DNA of 64,000 nucleotides from Intestinimonas sp052065695 (lineage in GTDB: Bacteria; Bacillota; Clostridia; Oscillospirales; Oscillospiraceae), in contig NZ_JBQHTM010000010.1 of the NCBI RefSeq assembly GCF_052065695.1, positions 12,402-76,401 on the forward strand, given 5' to 3'. Position numbers and translations under genes: made by a program. Below are positions 52,234-60,265 of this stretch, piece by piece. A model generated the notes under the pieces. It saw only the letters and a list, made by a program, of their open reading frames with translations, had not been told where the DNA came from and ran no database searches. The stretch's first letter is position 1; each line of letters starts with the position of its first letter.

Positions 52234-52292
52234 CTGCATCCGGAGCACGACCATTGCCGGCACCTGTTCAGCGGCACCTGTTCCGGATGCAG
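52234..52292 (+). other. inverted and direct repeats in the activator's 5' leader
   Basis: CTGCATCCGGA (52234-52244) pairs perfectly with TCCGGATGCAG (52282-52292). The enclosed loop carries two direct copies of CGGCACCTGTTC. No T-run follows. The leader RNA can fold just upstream of the ribosome site. Confidence 0.6.
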
Positions 52293-52320
52293 ACTTTGGT
52301 TTTTGACCGAGGAGGTATGT

Positions 52321-53703
52321 ATGGTGAATTCCCGCATGAACCTGGATGATTTGAGCTCTGTAACCACAGTACTAGACCACTTGGACATTGGCGTCACGAT
52401 TTTCGACTCCAACGGAAAATTTCTTTTTGTCAATCGCGGCAGCTTGCACATGAGCGGCCAATCCCGCAGCTTCTATGAAAACCAGACCATTTTTGATCTT
52501 TACAAAAAGGGTGTCTTTAACCATCCCGTTTCCACAGAGGTCATGCGCACCAAGAAACCAGTGGCCCGGGTGCAGCGCTCTATCACGAAAGACGGCGGGA
52601 CAAAAGAATACTTGGTGCGGGCCAATCCTATTTTTGATGGAGAGGGAAATATCGCGCTGATCGTTGCCGACCGGATCGAAATGAAATCCCTGATCCAGCA
52701 ATATGAATCGCTGCGGTACGACCGCTATGAGGAGTACACGCCCGTGGAAAACAACCAGGGAGCAGAAAAAATCATCAGCCGGAGCCGTGCCATGCAGCAG
52801 GTCATGTCCCTGGCGCTCCGCGCCAGCCAGCGTGATTCCTCCGTTCTGCTCCAGGGAAAATCCGGAACGGGCAAGGAGGTCATCGCAGAGTACATCCATT
52901 CCAACAGCATGCGGCGCAGCCATGAGATGGTCCGGATCAACTGTGCCTCCATGCCGGAAAATCTGCTGGAATCAGAGCTGTTCGGCTATGAGCGGGGCGC
53001 CTTCACCGGCGCTTTGCAGACGGGGAAAATGGGATTGATCGAAGCGGCCGACAAGGGCACCCTCTTTCTGGACGAGGTGAACTCCATGCCTTTGGAGCTT
53101 CAAGCCAAGCTGCTTCGGGTGCTGGAGACAAAATCTGTACTTAGAATCGGCGCCTGCAAACCCCGGGCCATTGATTTCCGGCTAATCGCTGCCACGAATG
53201 CCGATTTGCGGGAATGTGTATCCAGAAACCAGTTCCGGGAGGATCTGTATTACCGCTTGAACGTCATCCCCATCACCATACCTCCTTTAAAAGACCGCCC
53301 GGAGGACATCAGACCGCTGGCCAATTACTTTTTACAGAAATTCTGCGCCCAATATGGCTTGCAGAAGCGGCTTCTACCCAAAATATACCGACTGATGCAG
53401 AATTACGACTGGCCCGGCAATGTGCGCGAGCTTCGGAATTTCATCGAGTGGATCGTGGTCATGAGCACCTCCACCACGGTGAAGATCAGCGACATTCCCG
53501 CCGGGTTCCTGACCTCGGTCCACACCCAAGCACCTCCCGAGGCAGAAAAAGAGTCTCCGGAGGATGAGCGGGCCGCTATCATCGCCGCCTTGGAGAAATT
53601 TCAGTACAGGCGTCAGGATACCGCTGATTATCTTGGCATTTCCAGGCGCACATTACAATACAGACTGAAAAAGTACGACCTTCTTACTCCCCGCTCAGAA
53701 TAG
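52321..53703 (+). CDS. sigma-54-dependent activator with PAS domain
   Basis: A 460-residue enhancer-binding protein. A PAS-type sensor spans about residues 12-120 (LDHLDIGVTIFDSNGKFLFVNRG). The AAA+ core has Walker A GKSGTGKE (179-186), the sigma-54-contacting GAFTGA loop (226-231), Walker B TLFLDEVN (247-254) and YYRLNVIPITIPPLKDRPEDI. A Fis-type helix-turn-helix closes the protein (FQYRRQDTADYLGISRRTLQYRLKKY). ATG 52321 has GGAGG five bases upstream. It is divergent from the hydroxyacyl-CoA operon, whose promoter is of the sigma-54 class, so it is almost certainly its activator. The ligand is not visible; PAS domains of this layout often bind small acids. Confidence 0.93.
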   Translation: MVNSRMNLDDLSSVTTVLDHLDIGVTIFDSNGKFLFVNRGSLHMSGQSRSFYENQTIFDLYKKGVFNHPVSTEVMRTKKPVARVQRSITKDGGTKEYLVRANPIFDGEGNIALIVADRIEMKSLIQQYESLRYDRYEEYTPVENNQGAEKIISRSRAMQQVMSLALRASQRDSSVLLQGKSGTGKEVIAEYIHSNSMRRSHEMVRINCASMPENLLESELFGYERGAFTGALQTGKMGLIEAADKGTLFLDEVNSMPLELQAKLLRVLETKSVLRIGACKPRAIDFRLIAATNADLRECVSRNQFREDLYYRLNVIPITIPPLKDRPEDIRPLANYFLQKFCAQYGLQKRLLPKIYRLMQNYDWPGNVRELRNFIEWIVVMSTSTTVKISDIPAGFLTSVHTQAPPEAEKESPEDERAAIIAALEKFQYRRQDTADYLGISRRTLQYRLKKYDLLTPRSE

Positions 53704-53745
53704 CGCTTGATAAAATATCCCGCTTTGGAGGCGTGCGCACAAAAA

Positions 53746-53782
53746 AAGAGCCAGACGAACCGCTGAGGTTCGTCTGGCTCTT
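53746..53782. terminator. bidirectional terminator, activator gene / symporter gene
   Basis: Perfect 15-bp stem AAGAGCCAGACGAAC (53746-53760) / GTTCGTCTGGCTCTT (53768-53782), with an A-run before it. Confidence 0.9.
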
Positions 53783-53838
53783 ACAGCTATATGCTTTTCA
53801 TGATCGCGCAGCACATTGGCCGCCTTACTCAGGATCTG

Positions 53839-55257
53839 TCAGGCTTTGCTTGCCTTTTTCCTGCCCCTGCCCTGGGCAATCTTCATCACCGTACCTGTCA
53901 GCGCAAAGAGGGCGATGGCGTTGGGGATCACCATTAGATTGTTGAACATGTCCGTCAGTTCCCACACCAGGTCGTTGGACATGAGCGTGCCCAGGAAAAT
54001 AAAGACCAGCGCGATAACCGCGTACACGGGTGCGGCCTTTCTGCCAAACAAATAGATCACGTTGATCTTGCCGAACATATTCCAGCCCAGCACCGTGGAG
54101 AAGGCGAAGAAGAACAGGCACACCGCCACAAACATGGCGCCCGCCTCTGTTCCGAACACGGAAGCGAACGCCACCTGGGCCAGATTGGTCTTGCTGATGT
54201 TCTCAGGGATGGTACCGGAGTGGAGAATGCCATCGCTGGTGTAGAGGGTAGAGATGATCACAAGGGCATTGAGGGTGAGCACCACAAAGGTGTCGATGAA
54301 CACCCCGACCATGGCCACCACACCCTGATCGTGGGGGTCCTTCACGTTGGCCTGAGCGTGGGCGTGGGGGGTGGAACCCATGCCGGCCTCATTGGAGAAG
54401 AGGCCGCGCTTAGCGCCCTGGCTGATGGCGGTCTTGATGGCGTAGCCAAAGCTGCCGCCGATGATGGCCTGGGGCTGGAAAGCGTAGCGGAAAATCATGG
54501 CAAAGGTCTCGGGCAGATAGGTCAGCCGGGCCACCAGTACCGCCAGGCCGCCCACCAGGAAGATCACCGCCATGATGGGGACCAGCTTTTCGGTCACTGC
54601 GGCCAGACGGTTGATACCGCCCAGGAAGATCACCGCGCAGATGACCACCAGCACGATGCCCACCGCCCAGGACGGCACATGGAAAGCGGTCTGGAAGGTG
54701 GAGCCGATGGAGTTGGACTGGACCATACAGCCCATGAAGCCCAGGGCCAGGATGATGGCCACAGCGAAGAAGCCGGCCAGGAACTTCCCGAACGCCCCCT
54801 TAAAGGCGGTGGTGATGTAGTACACCGGGCCACCGTGGAAGGCGCCCTGTTCATCCACCACCCGGGTCTCAATGGCCAGAGTGGCCTCGGCGTAAATGGT
54901 GGCCATACCAAAAAAGGCAATGACCCACATCCAGAAAATGGCGCCCGGTCCTCCGGTGAGGATGGCTCCTGAGGCGCCCACGATATTGCCTGTACCAACC
55001 TGGGCAGCAATGGCGGTGGCTAACGCCTGGAAGGAACTCATACCCCGCTCCTGGCGTCCACCCCGCAGAGATAGATTGCCAAACACCCTCCGCATCCCTT
55101 CGCCGAAGCAGCGCACCTGGATGAACCGGGTACGGATGGAGTACCAAAGCCCTACGCCAATCAGCAGAAAGACCAGGATATAGCTGGACAGGGTCACATT
55201 GATGTTGCAGACAACGGGATAGAGCCAAGCCTCCAGCGCTTGAAATGCTTCCAACAT
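53839..55257 (-). CDS. alanine/glycine:cation symporter (AGCS family)
   Basis: A Na+- or H+-coupled alanine/glycine transporter of 472 residues with about eleven membrane helices. Family signatures are IAAQVGTGNIVGASGAILTGGPGAIFWMWVIAFFGMATIYAEATLA (about 92-137), GGPVYYI (about 151-157) and RGLFSNEAGMGSTPHAHA (about 296-313). ATG 55257 has AGAGGAG upstream; longer frames run through the riboswitch and are not real. The leader carries a tandem glycine riboswitch followed by an intrinsic terminator, so glycine is the likely signal and probable substrate. Confidence 0.94.
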   Translation of the reverse strand: MLEAFQALEAWLYPVVCNINVTLSSYILVFLLIGVGLWYSIRTRFIQVRCFGEGMRRVFGNLSLRGGRQERGMSSFQALATAIAAQVGTGNIVGASGAILTGGPGAIFWMWVIAFFGMATIYAEATLAIETRVVDEQGAFHGGPVYYITTAFKGAFGKFLAGFFAVAIILALGFMGCMVQSNSIGSTFQTAFHVPSWAVGIVLVVICAVIFLGGINRLAAVTEKLVPIMAVIFLVGGLAVLVARLTYLPETFAMIFRYAFQPQAIIGGSFGYAIKTAISQGAKRGLFSNEAGMGSTPHAHAQANVKDPHDQGVVAMVGVFIDTFVVLTLNALVIISTLYTSDGILHSGTIPENISKTNLAQVAFASVFGTEAGAMFVAVCLFFFAFSTVLGWNMFGKINVIYLFGRKAAPVYAVIALVFIFLGTLMSNDLVWELTDMFNNLMVIPNAIALFALTGTVMKIAQGRGRKKASKA

Positions 55258-55281
55258 ACGTCTTCTCTCCTCTTTTAGAAC

Positions 55282-55312
55282 AAAAACAGGCCGTGGGTCC
55301 ACCCACGGCCTG
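55282..55312 (-). terminator. riboswitch-controlled intrinsic terminator
   Basis: CAGGCCGTGGGT (55287-55298) pairs with ACCCACGGCCTG (55301-55312), followed on the minus strand by TTTTTGTT. It lies between the glycine aptamers and the symporter start, the expression-platform position. Confidence 0.85.
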
Positions 55313-55367
55313 AAAAGATAAGCATCACCTGTCAGCGGACCGAAAAAACGGCCCGCAGCGGCATGCA

Positions 55368-55560
55368 TCCTCTGTCCTTTTGCCTGAGAGATTGACGGTA
55401 TACTTCCACACCGTTTTGCCCCTTCGGCACCCAGTTCATGAGCTTCTCCAGAGTGACATTCACGCACAGTCCTCGTTCCTGCTCGGAACACCTGAGAGTG
55501 TTACTCCTTCGGCAAGCCAACGGCTTTTTTCTGGGCGCTTCAACTGTCCTGTCCTGTTCG
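55368..55560 (-). ncRNA. gcvT-RNA: tandem glycine riboswitch
   Basis: On the minus strand the first aptamer has GCCGAAGGAGTAACACTCTCAGGT (plus coordinates 55490-55513). The second has CTCTGGAGAAG (55441-55453), GTGCCGAAGGGGCAA (55416-55431) and the hallmark TCTCAGGCAAAAGGACAGAGG (55368-55389). Both conserved cores occur in the usual order, so this is the cooperative two-aptamer form. A consensus promoter lies just upstream and a terminator downstream. A small apparent reading frame inside it is an artefact. Confidence 0.93.
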
Positions 55561-55572
55561 ATTGTGATGGAC

Positions 55573-55601
55573 ATTATACCGCCATTGGCGGACAATGTCA
55601 A
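55573..55601 (-). promoter_or_regulatory. consensus sigma-70 promoter of the glycine riboswitch
   Basis: On the minus strand TTGACA (55601-55596), 17 bases, TATAAT (55578-55573): both hexamers match the consensus exactly. Confidence 0.9.
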
Positions 55602-55749
55602 GACTCATTTCCCCCTGTCTCAGGCGATCATTTTGCACAAGGTGAGGGCATTGACCAAAATTGTGGCTCCTGCCCGCAATCGTACCAAGGGGTTTCCTTT
55701 TACCCATACAAGTATTTCTCTTATTTTGCCTACATCAGAGGGATACGTT

Positions 55750-56932
55750 TCACTGTCCGTTTCCACCGGATTGGTTCACACACTGCAGCAGATCCTTACA
55801 TGCTTTGTGCAGAGTATAATCCCATTCCTCGAGTAAGGCGGGACGCTCTTCTGCGACGCTGCCCAGCTTGTTGGAATGATCTGTGTAATAGGGACACCCG
55901 TCCCCACGAACCCGTTTGTTGATAGCGCTCGGCCAGGTGTGCCCATGCTTACAGCGCCACCAGACCTCTTTCTTGGAACGTGCCGTTACCTGATCCGGCG
56001 TCAGCGGCGCATTTTTCGAGCTGTCCCACTGAGCGGCCAAATCCGGATGAGTGACAGACAGCCGCAGGTGCTGATAGCAGTTGTGATACTGGCTGCGGGG
56101 GTATGCCCTCCCCTTTCCTCAGGAGATCCTTCACGCTTGCCTGCCACACAAACTCCCCCCGCCGCCACCAATACTTTTTCTCAGAGCAATAAAGCACTTG
56201 ATCCGGCGTCAGCGGGAAATTAAGTTCGTTGTCCCATTCCCGGGCCAATTCCGGATACTTCGTAAGCAGGGAATTATCTGCACAGACCGCTCGGACGTCA
56301 CAATAGGGACAGCGTTTTGAGGGCGTCAGTTTGTAGAGGTGGCTGGGATCACTTTGCCACTCATGTCCCTTTTCACGTTTCCACCAAAGTTTTTTGTTTG
56401 ATTGGATGGCTACATCATCAGGCACAAGCGGCAAATTTTTTGTGGGGTGCCAAATCGAAACAAGCGTAGCATCTATGGGCCGCTTCGGCTACCGTATCAC
56501 GGTTCGCGGATGGCAGATGGGGCATCTGCTTTCACGGGGACTGGTGCGGGAACAGATGGCCGCCTTCCAGACATGTCCTTCCGAGCACTTCCAGTATACT
56601 TCTTTTTCGGAACCAGGAACCACATCATATGGAGTCAGGGGAAGATTCAACGCAGGATGCCTTTGAGCGGCAATTTCTGGCCGGAGTGTTGCCAAGCAGT
56701 TTTTTTCATATGCCCGAAGATTGGCGCAAAAAGGACAGCTTGATCCATGCTTGGTTCTATTGGCAATCGAGGCTTGATATTCTTGGTGACACTTTGGGCA
56801 ATGCCACCAGGCTTTTCGCGGTGAGCCGCTAAGCACAGCATCGGGTTTATCGGAATTCCGGGCGCTCCACTCCTGGGCGAGCTCAGGATATTCTACCGCC
56901 AGGGTACGTTTCTTTCGCTCATGGAAATACAT
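55750..56932 (-). pseudogene. zinc-ribbon repeat protein, disrupted
   Basis: Three consecutive minus-strand frames carry repeats of one domain type: EWS..N..PDAVLSGSPRKAWWHCPKCHQEYQASI..RTKHGSSCPFC, WDNELNFPLTPDQVLYCSEKKYWWRR, and PLTPDQVTARSKKEVWWRCKHGHTWPSAINKRVRGDGCPYY. This is the 'probable zinc-ribbon' repeat (DUF4379-like) with CPxC pairs and WW. The reading frame is broken near 56440-56490 (a stop and a shift) and again near 56040-56100. Some zinc ligands are lost (GCPYY, WWRRGEF). At least five repeats were present. Full-length relatives in Firmicutes are often accessory genes near mobile elements. Confidence 0.75.
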
Positions 56933-57120
56933 TTGATTGATTTCATATTGATCCCGCTGGTGATGAAAATCAAGCGGCTACAAACCAAGATAGCAAAATA
57001 CGGCAGCAATCATGTGGTCCAGATATTGGTTGCGCTCGTCAAATCTGTATAGAATTTTAGACGGTTGAATTATGACTGGATCTGTCAGATCTTTGCTGTC
57101 GCAGATGCGAAGCACCTGGT

Positions 57121-57738
57121 AAGCAGACCTTTGATGCGGTCTGCCGGACGATCCTGTTTGACATCGCCAGACGGCATGGGCTGCATCTGGATCAGGAACC
57201 GTCCTACGGTGGGAGGGAGTATCTGGAAAAGCAGGATTATATCCTGATGAAGCAGAAGGAGCAGCTTGCGGCGCAGGAGCAGAAGCTGGAAGAACTGACG
57301 TTCAAAATCGAGGACGTGGAGACGCTGTTAGATGATGTTTCCGATGCGGCCTACGACAAGGCGGTGGAGGTCGTGACCGATACCGTTCGGCAGGAGACGC
57401 ACAAGGAAGATATTCGTCTGGTGGAGGAATCGAAAAAATGGGTGCTTTCGCCGGAGCGCAAGGCCCCGAAGAAGGAACGTGAGTATGCCGCTGATCGTCT
57501 GGATGGGGTCATTACCAAAATCAAAAACGCCATGCAGCACGCTCTGGCGAAAATCCAGCGGACGCTGATGCAGCCGGAAGTCAAGCAGGCCGGGAAGGAG
57601 CAGGTTAAGAAGAAAGCCAAAGAATCCATTATGGATATGCTGGCAAAAGCAAAGATCAACGCTGACCGGGATAACCGTGAGCGTTGGGAACGGGAGGGGC
57701 GGATTGCCCCTACAAAGAAACAGGATATGGAGTTGTAA
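57121..57738 (+). pseudogene. MobV-family relaxase (plasmid recombination enzyme), C-terminal remnant
   Basis: From about 57121 an open frame continues into a 163-codon stretch that begins at ATG 57247. It matches the C-terminal part of Pre/MobV-type relaxases of Firmicutes elements: ARRHGLHLDQEPSYGGREYLEKQDY, a coiled coil (QLAAQEQKLEELTFKIEDVETLLDDVSDAAYDKAVE), and a basic tail (ERWEREGRIAPTKKQDMEL). The N-terminal HUH relaxase domain with its catalytic Tyr and His motif is missing; upstream the frame meets a stop at 57073. It is therefore a truncated, non-functional mobilisation gene. The tail is followed by the replication genes. Confidence 0.7.
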
Positions 57739-57801
57739 GGCGTCTGATTTTCTGTGGAAACCGGACGCCTTTTTCTCTGTCTGGAGGTGAGAAAATCGAA
57801 T

Positions 57802-58443
57802 GTGTTTGAAGCGGTGAAGCAGGCTGTCCCCACAAGGCAGGCTGCGGAGTTTTACGGGGTGCAGGTCGGCAGGAATGGGATGGCCTACTGTCCCTTTCAT
57901 GATGACAAACATCCCAGCATGAAGGTTGACCGCCGGTTCCACTGTTTCGGCTGTCAGGCGGACGGGGATGTGATTGATTTTACCGCCCGTCTGTTCGGGC
58001 TGAACAAGAAAGATGCGGCCTTGAAGCTGGCGGAGGATTTCTCTGTCCGCTATGACGCCAAAGGCCATGACCCGCCCCGCAGGAGGCCGGTCAGCCGGAA
58101 AATCAGTGAGGAACTGCGCTGCCGGCAGGCGGAGCAGAAATGCTTCCGGGTGCTGTGCGATTACCTGCATCTGCTGGAACGCTGGGAGAAAGAATACGCT
58201 CCGCAGACGGCAGATGAGGAATGGAACCCGTTGTTTGTGGAAGCCCTGCAAAAGAAACCGTACACGAAGTATCTGCTGGATATTCTGCTGTCCGGCAGCA
58301 TGGAGGAACGTGCTTCTGTAGTCGTTCAGTACGGGAAAGAGGTGAGGAAGATTGAGCAGCGAATATCAGAGTTTACCGCCAGCCACCCGGCAGGCCGCCA
58401 TGAGCGCAGCCGAAGCCTTAGCGCCGGAGCAGAGCGCCCCTGA
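57802..58443 (+). CDS. CHC2 zinc-finger, primase-like protein
   Basis: A protein of about 213 residues whose first 100 residues are a DnaG-type CHC2 zinc-binding domain: RNGMAYCPFHDDKHPSMKVDRRFHCFGCQADGDVIDF (about 22-60), with the C-H-C-C ligand set. The rest (RVLCDYLHLLERWEKEYAP..) is helical and of unknown role; no TOPRIM catalytic motif is visible, so it would act with another protein. I take GTG 57802 (VFEAVKQAVPTRQAAEFYGV), the usual family start; its ribosome site GGAGG is 14 bases away, so the start is uncertain. It overlaps the VapE-type gene by 92 bases in another frame. A replication-initiation role is inferred. Confidence 0.75.
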   Translation: MFEAVKQAVPTRQAAEFYGVQVGRNGMAYCPFHDDKHPSMKVDRRFHCFGCQADGDVIDFTARLFGLNKKDAALKLAEDFSVRYDAKGHDPPRRRPVSRKISEELRCRQAEQKCFRVLCDYLHLLERWEKEYAPQTADEEWNPLFVEALQKKPYTKYLLDILLSGSMEERASVVVQYGKEVRKIEQRISEFTASHPAGRHERSRSLSAGAERP

Positions 58444-59758
58444 GGTGCGGGAAAGCCTCTCCGTCACGGAAAAGGGCCAGCCCGCCAACACCATTGGCAA
58501 CTGCCGGACGGTGTTCTGCCATGACCCGCTGCTGCGGGACGCCATCCGGCTGAACCTTTTAACTGACCGGGTGGACATTGTGCGGGATTTAGGCTGGCGC
58601 AGGAACACCAGCGCCCTGACGGATACGGATGTGAAGTATCTGCTTCTCTATTTTGAGCAGAACTACGGCCTGACCAGCGAGAAGAAAATGGCGGCAGCCC
58701 TGTCCATCGTGGCGAATGAGAACTGCTACCATCCCATACAGGATGTGTTAAATGGCCTTGTCTGGGACGGGACACCCCGCATCCGCTCCTGTCTCCATCA
58801 CTTCCTGGGAGCGGACGAGAGCGGCTATGTGGAGGAAATGCTGAAACACTTCCTGCTGGGGGCTATCCGGCGGGTATTTTCTCCTGGCTCCAAATACGAG
58901 GAAATGCTCTGTCTGGTAGGAGGACAGGGGGCTGGCAAGTCCAGCTTCTTCCGCCTGCTGGCAATCCGGGACGAGTGGTTCAGTGACGACCTGAAAAAGC
59001 TGGACGATGACCGGGTGTATTTGAAGCTGCAGGGCCACTGGATCATTGAGATGTCGGAGATGCTGGCGACCAGCAGCGCCAAAAGCATTGAGGAAATCCG
59101 CTCCTTTATCAGCCGCCAGAAGGAAACCTACCGCACACCCTACGAGGCCCAGCCCAAAGACCGGCTGCGTCAGTGCGTGTTCGGCGGTTCGTCCAACACA
59201 CTGGACTTCCTTCCTCTTGACCGGGCTGGGAACCGGCGGTTCCTCCCCATCATGATTTACCCGGAAAATGCGGAGGTTCACATTTTGGAGGACGAGGACG
59301 CCTCCAGAGCCTATCTGCTGCAGGTCTGGGCGGAGGCCATGACGATTTACCGCAGCGGCCACTACTCCATGAAATTCAGCAAGCCCATCCAGCGTCAGCT
59401 GGTAGAGGTGCAGAAGGATTTCATGCCGGAGGATACGGAGGCCGGGCAGATACAGGGATTTCTGGAGAATTACAGCGGGAATCAGGTCTGCTCCAAACAG
59501 CTTTTTAAGGAGGCGCTGGGCCATGCCTATGAGGAACCGAAGCGGTGGCAGCTTCACAATATCAACGAGATCATGAACACGGTGGTGACGGGCTGGAAAC
59601 CGTTCTCCAATCCGAGGATGTTCGCCGGGTACGGCAGGCAGAGGGGCTGGGAACAGGACGTTTCCGGCAACGAACTGCCCGGCAACGAAGATGGATTTGT
59701 GGAACTGAACGGAGAAGAATGCCGCCAGTTGGAACTTCCGAAGGAGTGGATCGCCTGA
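58352..59758 (+). CDS. virulence-associated E (VapE)-type helicase/ATPase
   Basis: A 468-residue protein with the VapE/primase-C-terminal core. Walker A is VGGQGAGKSSFF (189-200), Walker B lies in the QGHWIIEMSEM segment near 228-238, and arginine-finger and sensor positions in VFGGSSNTLDFLPLDRAGNRRFLPI near 286-310. Upstream NPIQDVLNGLVWDGTPRI is typical of the family. TTG 58352 (SD GAGGTGAGG) starts in the previous gene. Such proteins replicate phages and integrative elements (replicative helicase-like). The 3' end contains two of the CCGGCAACG repeats. Confidence 0.85.
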   Translation: MSSEYQSLPPATRQAAMSAAEALAPEQSAPEVRESLSVTEKGQPANTIGNCRTVFCHDPLLRDAIRLNLLTDRVDIVRDLGWRRNTSALTDTDVKYLLLYFEQNYGLTSEKKMAAALSIVANENCYHPIQDVLNGLVWDGTPRIRSCLHHFLGADESGYVEEMLKHFLLGAIRRVFSPGSKYEEMLCLVGGQGAGKSSFFRLLAIRDEWFSDDLKKLDDDRVYLKLQGHWIIEMSEMLATSSAKSIEEIRSFISRQKETYRTPYEAQPKDRLRQCVFGGSSNTLDFLPLDRAGNRRFLPIMIYPENAEVHILEDEDASRAYLLQVWAEAMTIYRSGHYSMKFSKPIQRQLVEVQKDFMPEDTEAGQIQGFLENYSGNQVCSKQLFKEALGHAYEEPKRWQLHNINEIMNTVVTGWKPFSNPRMFAGYGRQRGWEQDVSGNELPGNEDGFVELNGEECRQLELPKEWIA

Positions 59759-59988
59759 AAATGGCGGTCTGTTGCCGGGATGGTTGCCGCCTGGTTGCCG
59801 GGTTCGTTGCCGGGGATTTCCCTGTCTGGATACGGGAAAAGCCAGTAAATAAGGCATTTTCTAATATCTATTTTTATCTCCGGCAACGAAAGCAACGAGA
59901 TTTTTCAAGAAAATTCACAAAGTAAGATTTACAGTCCAGACGGTAGTTTACAGGTTTTCAGAGGTTCGTTGCCGGACTTCGTTGCCGG
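59664..59988. repeat. cluster of CGTTGCCGG repeats, possible replication or binding site
   Basis: GTTGCCGG occurs at 59771, 59794, 59806, 59968 and 59981, and its complement CCGGCAAC at 59664, 59679 and 59880; GTTGCCGC at 59783 is a near match. The first two copies lie inside the VapE-type gene. Most copies extend to CGTTGCCGG. The density, mixed orientation and position behind a replication gene suggest iterons or a partner-protein site. No further gene is visible in 59759-60026. Confidence 0.5.
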
Positions 59989-60026
59989 GACTGCTGTCCG
60001 GCCTGTCATTCTATGGAGGTAGCTTA

Positions 60027-60194
60027 TTGGAAAAAAGTAAGAATCAGAAGAATAAAGTCCGTTTTGTGGTGGTGCGGGAGTTCTCCGGGGAGAAATCCAT
60101 GCGGGAGGCCTTTGAGCAGCTCATTGAGCGCCAGACCTGCGAACACTTCGAGGAATGGCGTCAGCAGCGGGAAATGGCAGAAAAAGCTGCGTAA
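60027..60194 (+). CDS. small element-encoded protein (TnpW-like position)
   Basis: A 55-residue basic-acidic protein starting with TTG 60027, GGAGG seven bases upstream. Sequence: LEKSKNQKNKVRFVVV.., then SGEKSMREAFEQLIERQTCEHFEEW. It shows a short strand followed by two helices, and no cysteines other than one. Small genes of this size commonly precede large serine recombinases in clostridial elements and are annotated as TnpW-like; I cannot confirm homology by eye. An accessory role in excision is only a guess. Confidence 0.55.
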   Translation: MEKSKNQKNKVRFVVVREFSGEKSMREAFEQLIERQTCEHFEEWRQQREMAEKAA

Positions 60195-60265
60195 AAAGGT
60201 TGATTCAGGGACAGGGACATGGTACTATAATGGTATCATGTCCCTGTTCATAGAAGGAGAACGCT

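Noticed and set aside
55332..55601. A small minus-strand frame of 89 codons upstream of the symporter
   Set aside because: It lies entirely in the glycine riboswitch and its promoter; the peptide has no protein-like features.
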